Shown here in pieces: positions 32,844 to 46,150 of a DNA stretch of 64,000 nt. The stretch's first letter is position 1. Each line of letters opens with the position of its first letter. The position numbers and the translations under genes were made by a program. Source of the DNA: Basidiobolus meristosporus CBS 931.73 (lineage: Eukaryota; Basidiobolomycota; Basidiobolomycetes; Basidiobolales; Basidiobolaceae). The notes beneath the pieces are model-generated. The model made no database searches, had not been told where the DNA came from, and saw only the letters and a program-made list of their open reading frames with translations. The DNA lies in the NCBI GenBank assembly GCA_002104905.1, contig MCFE01000382.1:19916-83915 (forward strand). The letters run 5' to 3'.

Positions 32844-33623
32844 TTGACTCACTTCCATATATATGCCACCAAAAAAAAAGCAAAGTTGTCAGGTTCTCAA
32901 CCAGACCCCACCACTGATAGCAACAGAAGAATGGTGGGACAACAGCTTGCTTTGGCATTCAGTACAACAAGCAGGGCTACATCCAAAAAAGGCCCTGTGG
33001 ACAGTGTGCCCATTGAAGGTAGAAATGAAGACTCCTCAGGCTCTCAGTCAAGTAGTCAATTGAGAACCTCTGCAGAGCCACAAGCTGACCATTATGCTCA
33101 GGCATATGAGAATGTAGCAAGCGCAGTACCCTCAGTTGAAGATCAGCAAGTGGCCATGATAACATCACCACCACCCATTTTAGCAAGTATGTTGTCAGCT
33201 CATACCAAACCATTAATGAAGCAATTAGGTGCAGTGGCTAATACAATAGATGCAATGGCCAGGAGATATGAGGAAATACTTCAGAAACAGGATGAGCGTA
33301 TAATGCATGTAGAGCAATCAATATTCCAGGTAGAGAAAGCAGTATCTTTGCTGCAAAGAAGGAACTCAAGTAGCTCAATGTCACAGCCAGGAATTGAGCA
33401 ATTTCCCAATGTAAAAACAGAAGAACAGCATACAGTCATTGAAGCACAAAAACAGTGCCCAAAGATAAAGCCCACGAAAAAAACTATCACTGCATGGGAG
33501 GAAGATAATGTGGTGTTTATACCAAAGCCTAAGAATACAGTATTGTTTCCTTATTTGGGAGCTGCTTTCCTCTCTGAGAAAATATTTTCTGATATAGAAA
33601 TTCTGAATTCCCCTTTAACCTGA
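32844..33623 (+). pseudogene. Companion ORF N-terminal part fused to terminal repeat
   Basis: Open for 259 codons. It starts before KKKAKLSGSQPDPTTDSNRR (possible nuclear-localisation-like KKKAK), is Ser/Gln-rich, and has a predicted coiled coil around QKQDERIMHVEQSIFQVEKA. From about residue 231 (33537) the frame runs into antisense A-type terminal repeat, so the last ~28 residues are not part of the original protein. The upstream part is the best-preserved copy of this unknown protein. Confidence 0.7.
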
Positions 33624-34135
33624 AGGGGTGTGGTGTGGAAGTTTCTAAAGGGGTCTTTAAACCTAAACAGGTGTCTAAAAAGCTGTCTTTAGAGTAAAAG
33701 GGTCTCTTAGAGGGGACTGTTCCAACAGGAAAGCAGCAGTTTTCTTGTAGAGCTTAGATTGGATTCTTGTGAGCTTTGCAGTCTCTTTGCTGGTGTAGTA
33801 CCAATCAGAGTCAGAATACCCAACAGTGCAAGTGATGCAGGGGAAGTCTTTTAGCCTTTAAGCTTGTCAATGTAGTGTAGAGATTCTGGAAAGAGAAGCA
33901 CTCTGTTATTTTTCAGCTGGGGAAGTCATATCTATGAGATTTCTGAAGGATCAAGATTTTGGGCAATTGCATAGGCAATACATGTGATACAAGGTCATAG
34001 CATTGGTGCAGATTGAACATAGGTGCAGCACCAGTGAGAATATCACATGATCTGATTGGCTGGCTCAAAAGTCTCACATGATTCAAGTCATCATAACCCT
34101 CATTATCACTTCTGACATAGAACTACTTTAATCTG
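33541..34135 (-). repeat. A-type terminal repeat, antisense, truncated
   Basis: Reverse complement of about 26600-27255, including CCCCTTTA motifs and TAGAGCTTAGATTGGATTC. Its inner end is fused to the companion ORF and its outer end abuts the gypsy-B integrase relic near 34135. Confidence 0.72.
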
Positions 34136-35288
34136 TTACCAGGTTTTGCAAGTGTAAGTGGTGTACCATCAAGTGCTGCTTGCTTATAAGATCAATTTTT
34201 GTTTGCATGTATGATCTTATAGGAACCTTGCCATTGCATATCCAGCTAAGATGTCCTGTTTCCTTGACTCTTGGTAATGTGAAGTAGTATCAACTCACCT
34301 ACTGCAAGAAAAGTTCTACTAAGGCATTTTTGACTGTCAAAGAACTCCTTGCCAGCCATTCTGGATTTCTTCAGGTTTTCTGTTACATTCTTTTGCAGAG
34401 TGTGAGCTTATTGAGTCTGTTATATTCTTGCTAGCAATTGCTCTGATGTTGTCATGGTTGGCTTCCATGGGAGTGTAAACTAACTTTCAGAAGATATGTC
34501 TATCAGTAAAACAGCTTCATGTCCATATATCTGAAAAAATGGAGTATTCCCTATACTTCTTTTAACTGTAACTCTATCAGCCCCTATTTCTGCATGAAAG
34601 CTACTTGCCCGCTTGTTGGGTTCTTCATTGCTAAGCTTTGCTAATGTATTTGCATAAGCAAAATGTCCATGTTCAACTGGTGCACTTGCTTGTGGGTGAT
34701 ATGGTGTTGTATGGATGAGCTTTGTTCCATGCTTCATTGCTAGAGCTTGTATAGCATAAGATCTACATTCTTCATTATCTGCAATTAGGGCACCAACTGA
34801 ATCATGTCTGAGATACACCTCTTCTTTAAGAAATCTTGCTACTGCTTTTGCATTGGCATGTATCAGCATTCTAGCCTCTATCCTACCAGTAATGTTATTA
34901 CAACAGTCCACTACATACTTATACCCTGCAGTTGCCCTTGGTAAGTGTATAATATCTGTGTGCAACTTGCCAAGCTTAAGATATTTATATACTGTGAAGT
35001 GGTTCATGCATCATTTGGTTGTCTCTTCTTTGGCATGGAATACAAGATTACACATATTCTTTTGTTTTGGTGTATAGTGTTGGCCAAAAATGTTGTAAGG
35101 AGATTCTTGCATATGATGATGTAATTCCCTTATGACCTCCTTATTCAGATTCATGCAATTCTTGAATGATCTTCTCTTGATCATGATTGTCATGTATATA
35201 CCATCAAGGAACTCTATGTTTGCTCTTTCTGAAAAGCGTGCCATCATGCTGTATAAACTTCAAAGCCTTCTTTTTAAAATTTGTCCGT
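34136..35288 (-). pseudogene. Ty3/gypsy-B integrase, antisense
   Basis: Read leftwards: a zinc-binding HHCC region (35247-35011), then the integrase core. D64-like LHTDIIHLP is near 34960, the second D is in IADNEE near 34780, and the glutamate is in PYHPQASAPVEHGH near 34690. It ends in a GPY/F-type C-terminal domain (GELILLHITKS, LDMQWQGSYKI, about 34290-34190). The core is open for 175 codons. The frame is cut upstream by a solo LTR and resumes at 36361. Confidence 0.82.
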
Positions 35289-36360
35289 TGTAGTGGGGTG
35301 ACAGTGACACCCACTGACAGATGTGCTCATTCCCTTATTTTCTACTTCCCTATATCCCTACTACACTCATTTTAGTTTTATCCCATTTGTCTTACCCAAT
35401 CAGTACTATCCCATAAGCCGGTTGACTATCACACCTGCTTACCTTATTGCATAAGTTACCCCTCACTTTATGTAAGATTACTAGTTACAAGTGCTTCTAT
35501 ATTAGGCAAGTACCCGCGCCAGTACCTGTGACACATGATCAACCCGTGTCACCATCCCTACCATTTCCATACCATATATGGTATCCCCATGTTACACAGG
35601 TTTCAGAATACTGATTCCTGATTGGTTGGATGTGCTGTGCCTCTTAGAACCTTCCAGCACCTACTTAGAACATTCTTAGGTCATTCTGATGTCATTAAGA
35701 TTTCTATTGAACTCCGGAACCTTCTGGAACACCATGATTAGTAATCACTTAGCCAGTGAAGAAAAGTATATAAGGGAGGCTATCCCTCAACAATAAATCA
35801 TCATCCCTTTTATCAATATACCGACTTGTTGATTAGTGTGATCACTGCTACCTGCTGCTACCTGAACTTCCAACCCTAGACCACAGGACACTCCCAGGAA
35901 ACCGCGCTGACAGCCAACTGACCTTGGAGGCACTACTTGTGAGGAATACTCAGAGTAGGTATCTTTTATTATATTTGATTCTTTCCCAAGTTTGTTCTTG
36001 TACAGGCAAAGATACTTTTCTGTCTTTGTAACTATTGACCAAAGCTGCATTCTTATCAAGTCCCTGCTGGTGGAGTTTACAGTTGTTTTGACTTTGGAAG
36101 CTTTAGTACATTGTCATCTCAAAGGACGCTGAACCCAGCACATACTTTTGTTAAGACGCCAACTAAGTTGGGGATTGTAGCTCAATAGTTTTCCCTTGAC
36201 AAGCTTGTGGCTTTATTCCCCTTCACATTAGATTAGAGACAGAACCCAAGTATTCCTAGCAAGCTTTTGCCAGAGGTTATCGCACCCAGTGAACACCCCA
36301 CACACAAAACACTTGAGAAGTGTTGGACGTATCTCTCCCTTGGACTTATACACCACCACA
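35289..36360 (+). mobile_element. Solo LTR, gypsy-B family (1.07 kb)
   Basis: 1072 bp, TGTAGTGGGG to ACACCACCACA, flanked by a perfect CCGT duplication (35285-35288 and 36361-36364; the next T is shared too). It is inserted in the integrase region of the antisense gypsy-B element. TATA box AGTATATAAGGGAGG near 35765. Confidence 0.9.
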
Positions 36361-39300
36361 CCGTTGACTTGTGGGAATATCCGCAGGAACTTTGAGTGAT
36401 GTTAGAGATTCCTTGATTTGTTCATAATTGCTTTGTATCATATGTCTGAATGAGTATCCAAGAATTGTGTTTTCAAGAAGCGCATTAATCTCATCATCAT
36501 CTGTTGAGTACAGAGAATTTGGTTGCTTTCTAGATAAAGCATCAGGTCCTTTGTGATTGGCTCCTGGTATGTGTTGCAGCGTAAAGTCAAAGATCTGGAT
36601 GTATGATATCAACTGTGCTAGTATAGGATCAGGAAAAAGCTCCAACTTATTTGAAATGCCTAATAATGGCTTGGCATCAACCTCCAGCATGAAGTGTACT
36701 CCTAATAAGTATGGCTTTAGCTTTTGGAGTGCATAGAGTACTCCCAGTGCTTCTTTCTTGATAGATGGATAGTTAAGCTCATTTCCTTTGCATAGTCTAC
36801 TAATATATTTGCAAGGTTGTTGATGATGCATAGTTCTTGGTCCTGATTCTGAATAGACCAGTAAGCCCTAATAGTTGTATGTCTTGATTTATACTGCTTG
36901 GTGTCTTCCAATTTAGTGCTGAGGGAAGTTCTGCAGGATCAGGCAATCTCCCTTTTCAGAAACAAGTCCACCTAAAATGATTGCTTTGTAGTAGCCAAAC
37001 TTGCATTTGGCGCTAGATACAGTCAGACAGAGGCTTGAAGTTTCTTCATGACCCTTTCAACAGTGCAAATGTAATCATAAACATATCTTCTGACTTGAGG
37101 TAAGAAATATGATGTTTCTTTTTCTCTGGACTTATTGTTTACAGCAGTGTCATAAAGAAATGGCTGACATATTTCAGGGAAAGAGTCATCCAAAACCCAA
37201 ATCATTGCATGCTGATAACTTTGCACATACTTAGTCTATCCCTGAGGAATTCTTGGCATTCTTCTGATTCCTATTGGTGTATCTATAGCACTGAAATCTC
37301 TTGAGTCAGGATCCAGAGGTATTTGGTTATATCCAGAATAAAGATCCAATGTTCTAATCAGAAGATATCCAGTAAATGAATCAATTACTCATGTCATATG
37401 GGTGGTTGCATATTATCTTTGATGGTGACCTAATTCAAATGCTGTTCTTCTTGAGTAAGCCATAGACTTCCATTTGTCTTCAACAGTATAAACCAGGGAT
37501 TACCATAAGGTCCATAGCAATACTTAATGACTCCACTTTAAAATCTTGATTGTAGCATTTCAATTACCTTATTTGGTAATTTGAGGGTATAGGATATGAT
37601 CTCAGCGCCCATGGTGCATGTTCAATGTATAGATCTTAACTGGTGGAAATAGCTCTGTGGATATACATCCTATCTGTGCCTCATTAAATGCAAAGACATT
37701 GTCATAGCATTGTAGCATAGTAAAAAAGAGACTTTTCTCCTCAGTAATAAGAGTAGTCCCAATAGCTAACTCCTGGAGCTTCCCTCTGTGAGTTTAATTT
37801 TTTCATATTTGTGCAAAGGCTCCATATGAGGGTTGTTGTGGGCAGATAGTGAGATTCCAGTAGTTACTGACTTTGCTTTCATTGCAACTGGTCTATACTT
37901 GGTATTGGTCTTACTTGTTGTGAATGGAATGAAGTGCTGATCATAAACAAAATACTCTTATGAATCTGAATATGTTGCACTGCAACTAAGTCTGCATTTC
38001 TTGGATTATTCTCTTCTGCTGCACACAAAGTTGCCCTTTTTTTTCAATTGTCAGATTTGATTGTCAGCCATAAGCTTCTATCAGGTCTGTTATCAGCTTG
38101 TAGAAGAGATTTTCTCTCATATGGCTGCCCAACAATACCTCAAAACTGGGTCCATTGGCAACAATGAAAATGGGAGAAGTAGCCCTGATACCTCCAATTT
38201 CAATTGGTACAGGGTTACACAGTCCAAGCATCCTCTCTGCTGCCTCTGTGGCAGTTCTCATATTCCAGTCAACTTCTGTCCCTGGCAATTTGATTTTTTC
38301 AAAAGTCATAACAGTGATGGCATTGATTTCTGATCCAGAATCAAAAACACATCCTACTTCAGCATTGTTTATTGTAGCAGCATAGCATCCTGTTGTAAAA
38401 GAGTAAAAGACTTTTTCAACTTCAAATCATAGCTGTTCACTTAATAATGTTGTTGCAGATTGTTCTTAATAATTAATGAAGATATCCTTACTCAAAGGTT
38501 CAACTATTTCAGGCGGTAGCTGATTGAGATTGTTGATAGTAGTGAACATTTCTTGATTTGTAAGTTGTGAAAATGAAGATTTCCAGAATTTGTCAATATC
38601 TTTCTGCATAAATGTAATAGTGTCATACTTCAATTGAGATTGCAAGTGTTCTTTTTGTATTTTTGATGCTTCTGGCTGTACCAGTATTTCAACAACTGGC
38701 AAACTTTTTTAGTTGGTACACACTTGTTTAGGATTGTTCTCTGCAGAGACATTTTCTCTTATCAATAAGGTAATTCAGCTCCTCAACTTCCTCTTCTTTC
38801 ATTAAACATTCTTGGACCTGCCCCTGTGGGTCTGATATTGTGAGTTTGTAATGTTCATTGCTTGGAATTTCTGCAGTCTTTTTGATTTGTGTGAAACTTG
38901 ATGTAGTAGTCCTATTACATGATACTTCTTGAGCAAGTATGTATAGCCATATTCTGCCATAATCTCTGTTGATAGGTAAAGGGTCTCCAGCAATATTGCA
39001 GATCTTTCCATAGCAATCAATCATAGCTTTATGAATGTCAATATCAATATTCAATATTTGACAACCATGAAGGCTATGTTCAGCAGGTTCAGAGTGTACA
39101 CAATATTTAGTTTGCTGTGGATAATCACTGGTTATTTTGGGATTCTCTGGTCTTGCTTTGTTGATGCTTGATGATGGTACACTTTGAGAGTCCAACTTAT
39201 GCATCAGTTTTCCTAATGCATCAGTTAATTCATTGACCTGATCACTTTGTGGGTTATTTCTCTAATGAAGAATTTGTTTAGCTGGAGTGGAAATCCTCAT

Positions 39301-39924
39301 TTGAATATTAATGGAATCCATAACTTGTCTCCCTGACAAAATATTTAACACCATTTACTCAACATTGTTGTAGGAGCATGTAGCCTGAGCTTAGTGGCTA
39401 ATGGCACTATGTATCTCAGGAGGCATATTGATTAGAAAATATATTTTCTTTGATAAAATCTTCAAATTTAAAAGGCTGCTTCAACATGGTTTGCTTTTAC
39501 TCAAACTTCTGAATGTACTTTTGCAAGGGTTGGGTCTTGTTGTAAGGCTTTTCTAGCTCATTTAGTGTAAAAAACTGTGCTTCCTTTTGGTACTCAGCCA
39601 AAATAGTTTGTTCAGCAGTTTCCCAGAAATAGTTAGCACCAAAGATGTCTTAAATTGATCCATACCTTGTAAGAATCTTGATACTTCAACTTCACGGAGA
39701 AAGGGAAGCAACCGGATTTTGTTCTTATGTGATAGCTCAAGCGCTGTAGCTATATTGTTAAACTCTTCTAGAAACACAGTGACATTTTCTCCTGAGAATC
39801 TTATTGCAATAGCACTTTAAAGAGTGGTTATTAACTCTGGGAGTAGTGTATTAGTCATTTTTGTAACATTTCTTGATGTTGTATAGTGAAAGGCTCAAAC
39901 TACCCAGGTCCTCTACCAAATTCT
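36361..39924 (-). pseudogene. Ty3/gypsy-B gag, protease, RT and RNase H, antisense
   Basis: Read leftwards from 39924: a Gag segment (LLPFLREVEVSRFLQG, about 39700), a middle region ending EEVEELNYLIDKRKCLC (about 38735), a retropepsin with FDSGSEINAI (about 38345-38316) and FEVLLGSHM, then a strongly decayed RT (PWFILLKTNGS, about 37500). Last is a recognisable RNase H (YPSIKKEALGVLYALQKLKPYL, 36780-36715; GPDALSRKQ). Many stops. The DSGSE protease and its FEVLLG segment resemble the gag-pro element at 45270-48884. Confidence 0.78.
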
Positions 39925-40880
39925 TGTTGTGTTGTATGATGATTAGTTTGGGGCTTGTTTTATGATGCAGAGGCTAATCAGCAATATACCACAACTTCCA
40001 GTGTGCTAATACCTAAGTAGTTTATTGGGAGTTTGATATACTGATAGAAAATATAACTTTCACCAATATCCTCAATCTTAGATCCAAAATATACTACACG
40101 CAGTGTTTCTAACTTCTGCAGCAGTACTCTGACCGTTTGTTGACTATTGGGCTTATTTACTTTTATGGTAATGTTTCCTTATTTGCGGGTCAGTTTTCCT
40201 TCTGAGAAAATATTTACCAATATGGATGTTCTTAACTCCCACTTAACCTTAAGGGGTCTTTGTGGTAGTTTTCTTGTCGAACTTAGATTGGATTCTTGTG
40301 GGGTGTCTACAAGGGTATCCTTAGAGTAAAGGGGTTTCCTAGAGGGGACTTTTCAGCAGAAAGTGGTAGTTTTCTTGTAGAGCTTAGATTGGATTCTTGT
40401 GAGCTTTGCAGTCTCTTTACTGATGTAGTACCAATCAAAGTAGGAATACCTAACAGTGCAAGAGATGCAGGGGAAGCTTTATAGCCTTTAAATTTGTAAT
40501 TATACTGTGGAGAATCTGGAAAGAGAGGCTTTCTTTTATTTTCCAGCTGGGGAAGTCATATATATGAAAGTTCTGAAGGTTCAAAGTTTCTGGGCCATTG
40601 CTTAAGCAATACATGTGATACAAAGCTAACATTTGCAGTGGTGCAGATTGGACATAGGTGCAGCACCTGTGAAGTTTCATGTGATTTGATAGGCTGGTTC
40701 AAAAGTCTCACACAATTGAAGTCACCATAGTAATCCTAGCAATAGCGGCCTAGTATATATGATAATTGGACTCTTTTGATCATAACTCCTAAAGTACTAC
40801 TTCAAATGAGCTGTAATTTGAAACATGTGTTGGCTACTGAGTGTTCTGCATGAAGTAATATTATTGGGTAGATTGCATGC

Positions 40881-41267
40881 TGTGAGTACTCAATGTAGTA
40901 CCCACTCTTCGCCCAAGAGTTCTCCCAAGAGTTCCCTCCAGAGTCCTACCCAAAGTCCTCCAGTACCCTCCCTATGATTCCCCCATGCATCCTCCCCTCC
41001 TATCCCTGCCCTTATCTAGTTAAAACACTTACCATAACAGGAAGGTGTTCACACCCCTATTTTATAACACATTGTCTATTGTCTAAGCCCCCCCAAGTGA
41101 TATATATATCTACCCAATTGAACCAGGAAAAACAACAAGATTTGGACAAAATAAACAGAAGTCTTTATTACCTTGCTACCTTCTATCGGAAGCTATTCTG
41201 AACCAAGTGGTACTGACTTGACCTACAAGCTCTCCCACTCATCAAGTACAGTCAGTAATAACCCACA
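40881..41267 (+). repeat. gypsy-C 5' LTR
   Basis: TGTGAGTACTC to AACCCACA. TATATATATC near 41101 and AATAAAC near 41149 are possible TATA and polyadenylation signals. Confidence 0.93.
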
Positions 41268-41270
41268 TAT

Positions 41271-41287
41271 TTGGTGCCGTCTCTGCA
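41271..41287 (+). other. gypsy-C primer-binding site
   Basis: TTGGTGCCGTCTCTGCA, a few bases inside the LTR, has the usual TGG start complementary to a tRNA 3' CCA end. I cannot name the tRNA. Confidence 0.6.
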
Positions 41288-41308
41288 GAAATAAGCACAA
41301 GTGAGGTA

Positions 41309-42181
41309 ATGACTACTACAATCAAACTAAAAACATACAAGGGAAAGAGAGAGAAAGCCCTTGAGTGGTTTGATAAGTTTGAGAGAGTTGCGGTTGATGC
41401 AGGATGGGACGACAATAAGAAAGTAAGAGAGTTTGCAAGACATATGGAAGGGTCAGCATGGCGATGGCATTATGGGTTGGAAGACGCAGTCAAAGACGAC
41501 TGGGATGCACTAGAAGAAGCCTACAAGACACGCTTTCTATATGCCGAAGGATACCACTACGAAGCCCTTCTACTGTCCTCGCGGAAGAAAAGCAATGAAA
41601 GCTATGAAGCCTACACTGAACTGTTTCTCCAACAAGTTTGATGTCTCCCGAAGGACGAAATCGCCGAACGACAGCTCATGAGGTATTACATCATGGGCTT
41701 AGACGACGAAATAAGACGTAGGGTGTCCGAAGAACAACAGGGATGTAAAACGTTGCAAGAGTTGGTCAAACAAGTACGAGGGGTCATCTTGCTATGGGGG
41801 CTACCCTATAGTGATACGAATGATCGAAGGACAGGGATCCCCCGTAAGAAAGGAAAAATCGCCTCCCCGAAAGACCGTTAATTAGAGGAATTACGGCGAA
41901 AGGTCCAAGAACTCTCAATCAACAATGTCCAAGAAGTCCCCAAAGAAGGTGATAAACTCTGGGAAGCTGTTGTAGATCTAAAGGCCCAGGTTCAAGTCCT
42001 GACCCAACAGATGGAACGACCGCGACAACAGTATCCGTGTTATGTGTGTGGAGAAGTAGGTCACCAGGCCCATGAATGTGAAAAACGGTACGGAAGAGAA
42101 GCCGTATTGGACACAAAAGAGAAGAAGGCGTCAAAAGACAGAGTCCCTCGCCTGGAGGCCAACGGGACTCAGTCAATCTAA
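41309..42181 (+). pseudogene. gypsy-C gag with CCHC zinc knuckle
   Basis: One frame from ATG 41309 (MTTTIKLKTYKGKREKALEW) through a retrotrans_gag-like domain (ARHMEGSAWRWHYGL, about 41440) to the zinc knuckle CYVCGEVGHQAHEC (about 42039-42080). Stops at 41639 (TGA) and 41879 (TAA) each differ from a sense codon by one C-to-T change. The TAA at 42179 may be the true gag stop, since pol continues in the -1 frame. Confidence 0.88.
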
Positions 42182-45100
42182 GCCCTCCGGTCAGGACAAT
42201 TGAAGTGCGGAAGAAGAAGCGTCGACATGATGCTTCTAGAGAGGAGGCAAAGGAACCTGTAGTAGAGGTTCTGTCAAAAGGAATGAGCGCAGAATTAGGT
42301 GAAGAAGTATGGAATGAACCTTGGGAAGAAGTGTTAAAGCAAACAAAGAACGCTAGCACGTCTTCCCATGGCCTATTCCCCATGATGAAGGTACTAGAGC
42401 AAACCAAGGCAACCCTCCCAATAACCAATTTACTGGGACTGGCCCCGGCTCTAGTCAAGGAACTGATAGAGGGATTGAAGGAGATAACGACCCTCCATGT
42501 CAACCAGACGGTCCTGCAAAAACCAAATAAAGGTACATACGTAAAGGTACGTATAGAGAATAAGGAGATTCTTGCCCTTATCAACACAGGATCCTCTACG
42601 TTGATCATGTCAGAGTCATTAGCAAAACGTCTAAAACTAAATATAGTCCCCAACAACACCATTTGAGTACGGCTAGCGAATGACCATCTGGATACAACAG
42701 TAGGTGTGGTGCCTAATTGCCCCATTTGGCTAGGCAACTTGATAATACGCCAAGATGTTGTGGTCCTACCCGTCGCAGCCAACAACTTACTCATTGGCAA
42801 GAGTTGGTTTATCCAACATAAGATGGATATACTTTACAGTGCATCTGAACTCAGGTGGGATACTGAGAGTATCCCACTGATTCATATCACCAATGAGAGC
42901 AAGGCGCGTAGCAACAGTGTGACAATTGAAGAGGTGAAACCGTCGCAGTCTCCAATCATCACACGAAAGGTGATAAAAATACCACCCGCCAGTGAGACGG
43001 TGATCTCATTAGAAACACCAATAGCTTATTCAACGAGCGGAAGAATGATAACCGCAGCAAAAGCATCCGAGCAACTGGAAGGAATCTCGATCCCTAAAGT
43101 ATGGATACCACCAAAATTTGAAACGCAAAGCCTGAAATGCTTAGTGGTTAACAACTGGCGACACACGGTGACATTGCCTAGAGGAGTGCCATTGTTAAAC
43201 TTAGAGGAAGTCGACGGAAACAACCAAGGACCACCTCCAAACAAAGAACCAGAAGAAGAACTCCCCAAACTAGATGTGGACCCCGGTCTACCGCCTATGT
43301 TACAAGACAAATTCCTAGAAGGAATACGTCTGCTTGCCCGAGTATTCTCTAAGAACCATGTAATTGGTCATATACCTGGGGTATATCACCAAATCCACCT
43401 TGCCGACAAATACCCCATCAAGCAAAAAGCCTATAGGAATTTGAAAATTGACACAGACTATATCAAAGAGACAATTGAAACTTTATTAAAAGACAACATC
43501 ATTACAGAGAGCCAGTCTCCGTGGGCCTCCCCCGTAGTGATAGTCCCAAAGAAAGACGGAAAGCGACGCTTTTGCATTGACTACCGGAAATTGAACGCCG
43601 TCACCCGGAAGGACGTGTATCTGCTACCGCAAATAGACGACCTCTTGGACAGATTAATTGGAGCTAAATATTTTAGCTCTCTTGACTTAATCTCTGGGTT
43701 TTGGCAAGTAGAAGTAGCCCCGGAAGATCAACCCAAAACCGCTTTTATAACATTGTTTGGATTATACAAATGGAGCCGACTACCCTTTGGCTTGTGCAAT
43801 GCCCCCGCTACGTTCCAAAGGATGATCGACAAGGTGCTAGGAAATCTACAATGGGAATGCGCCCTTGTGTATCTGGACGACATCACGATATATTCCCCCG
43901 ATGTAGAAGAACATATACACAACATGCAACGTATCCTGACATCCCTCCTTGAGAACCAACTCAAACTACATCCCAAGAAGTGCCATTTCCTGTATACAAA
44001 ATTGTTGTTCCTGGGCCACAAGATCTCGGCAGATGGAATATACCCATCTACGTCACTCCTGAAAGCCGTTCAAAATGCACCTGCACCAAAGGACATTAAT
44101 GCAGTGTTGGGATTCCTAGGATTAGCCGGCTACTATTGCCGCTTTGTCAAAAACTTTGCAACAATTGCAGCCCCCCTATACAAATTGACGCGAAAGGGCC
44201 AGTGTTTTGTATGGTCGGAGCCTCAAAAGAGAGCATTCAATCAGCTGAAACATTCCCTGACGTCACCGCCAGTGTTACGATTTCCCAATTGGGATGCGAG
44301 ATTTTTTATTAACTGTGATGGAAGCCTCACCAGTATAGGCGCCGTACTGGGACAATACCACCAACCCGGCGAATTCCACCCGATCGGTTACGTGAGCCGT
44401 TCGCTAAACAAACACAAACGCCACTACCCCGTTACTGAGATAGAATGTCTGGCTGTTGTTTATTCAATTAAACAATTCCATACATACATACATGGTCGCC
44501 AATTCACGATAGTAACGGACCACAGCGCACTGGTCTAGCTGATGAAAACTAAAGACTTTACCGGCTGACTAGCACGTTGGGCCCTACGACTACAGCAATA
44601 CAACTTTGAAATAATTCACCGCGCTGGCAAGAAACACCAGGACGCAGACTTCCTCAGTCGCTATCCCGTTTGCCAAATACGTGTCAGTGATGAGTACGAG
44701 GACGTAATCTGCTTTAAAAAGAAAGGGAGGTATCCCAAACACGTTGTTACAAACAAACAGAAGAGAGAATTTTGAAGGAAATGGTGTCAGTACAAAGTAC
44801 AAGAAAATCGACTATGGTTCCTCCAAGGACAGTCCAGAGCCAAGGTACCCCCACTAGCAGCCTGTGAAGAAATCATACAAGAAAGACATATGTCATTAGA
44901 ACACGCTAACCCCCTAACAACATATAAGATGTTAAGAAAAACGTTTTATTGGCGAAAAATGATGACCGACGTTACAAATACGTTACAAAGATGCACCACT
45001 TGCGAAAGATTCAACCGGAGTCAGAAGATAGGGACAACCGCACCAATACCGGTTGACCTGCCCTTCCACCAAGTAGGGATCAACTTTGTTGGCCCCTTTA

Positions 45101-45269
45101 TGAAAACAAAGAAAGGAGAACAATACATAATAATCGCTACCAATTATTTCTCAAAGTGGGTAGAAGCCCAAGCCGTCCGCAATAAAGATCAGAAGACAAC
45201 CGCCCGATTCATTCTAGAACACCTCATCTGCCGACATGGATATCCTCAGATACTCCTGTCCGACAACGG

Positions 45270-46072
45270 TGTGGTGGTGTAGAGGTACTCCTGGGAGAAG
45301 CTACACAACTCAAGGTGTGTGAGGTGTCTGATGCGTGCAAAAGCCTCTGTGTCTAAACTGCTGGTGCCTTTGTCAATATGTCACTATGGTAAAAGCTCCT
45401 GCTTCTCTAGCTTCCTAGGTGCTCCAAGTGTCTCCAAAGGCCTCTGTGTGTCTTGTGCACTACCCTGAAAAGCTCCTTGATGGCAGGTCTGAGATGTACT
45501 GTTGAAGGCAGGTGCAGTGATCAACTGCTAATCAATAAGGTAGAAGTGTTACTGATAGAGGGATGATTTATTGATGAGGGATTCCTTTCCCTTAAATACT
45601 TTTCCTGATTGCCAAGTGATTACTAATGACAAGGTTCTAGAAGATTCTAGGTATCAGTGGAATTCTTGATGACATCACTATGAGCTAAAAATATGCCAAG
45701 AATGTCCTGGAAGGTTCTAAAAGGCACAGCACTCTCAACCAATCAGGAATCAGTAGTCTGAAACCTGTGCAACATAGAAATACTATATATGGTATTGAAA
45801 TGGTAGGGATGGTAACACAGACCTAGGTCATGTGTCACAGGTACTGACGCGGATACTTGCCTTATATAGATACATCTACTGATCACAAAGCTGAGTAACA
45901 TCTGGGATAACTAATGCTAATAACTAATCAGGGTAAACATCATTTGGGGATAATACTGATAATATGGGCAAAAGAAGAATGGGATAATACTGATAAGATA
46001 AAATATGGATAAGTATATCATAATGACTATATGAATAAACTTGTCTGTGGGAGGTATGTTTACCCTACCACA
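45270..46072 (-). repeat. Element N 3' LTR
   Basis: 803 bp, in plus-strand terms TGTGGTGGTG to CTACCACA. Its transcribed direction is minus, with GTATTTAAGGG as a TATA-like box near 45600. Confidence 0.9.
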
Positions 46073-46150
46073 TCCACCCCTCACTTGAGCTAAAAAGTTT
46101 CAGGGAACTTTTTAGCTAACCACTGTAAGTTTGGAGAACAAAGTGCTCTC

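Noticed and set aside
35289-36360. LTR starting GTAG with a 5-bp duplication CCGTT
   Set aside because: The T is ambiguous, but the copy at 52684-53454 supports TG...CA ends with a 4-bp duplication.
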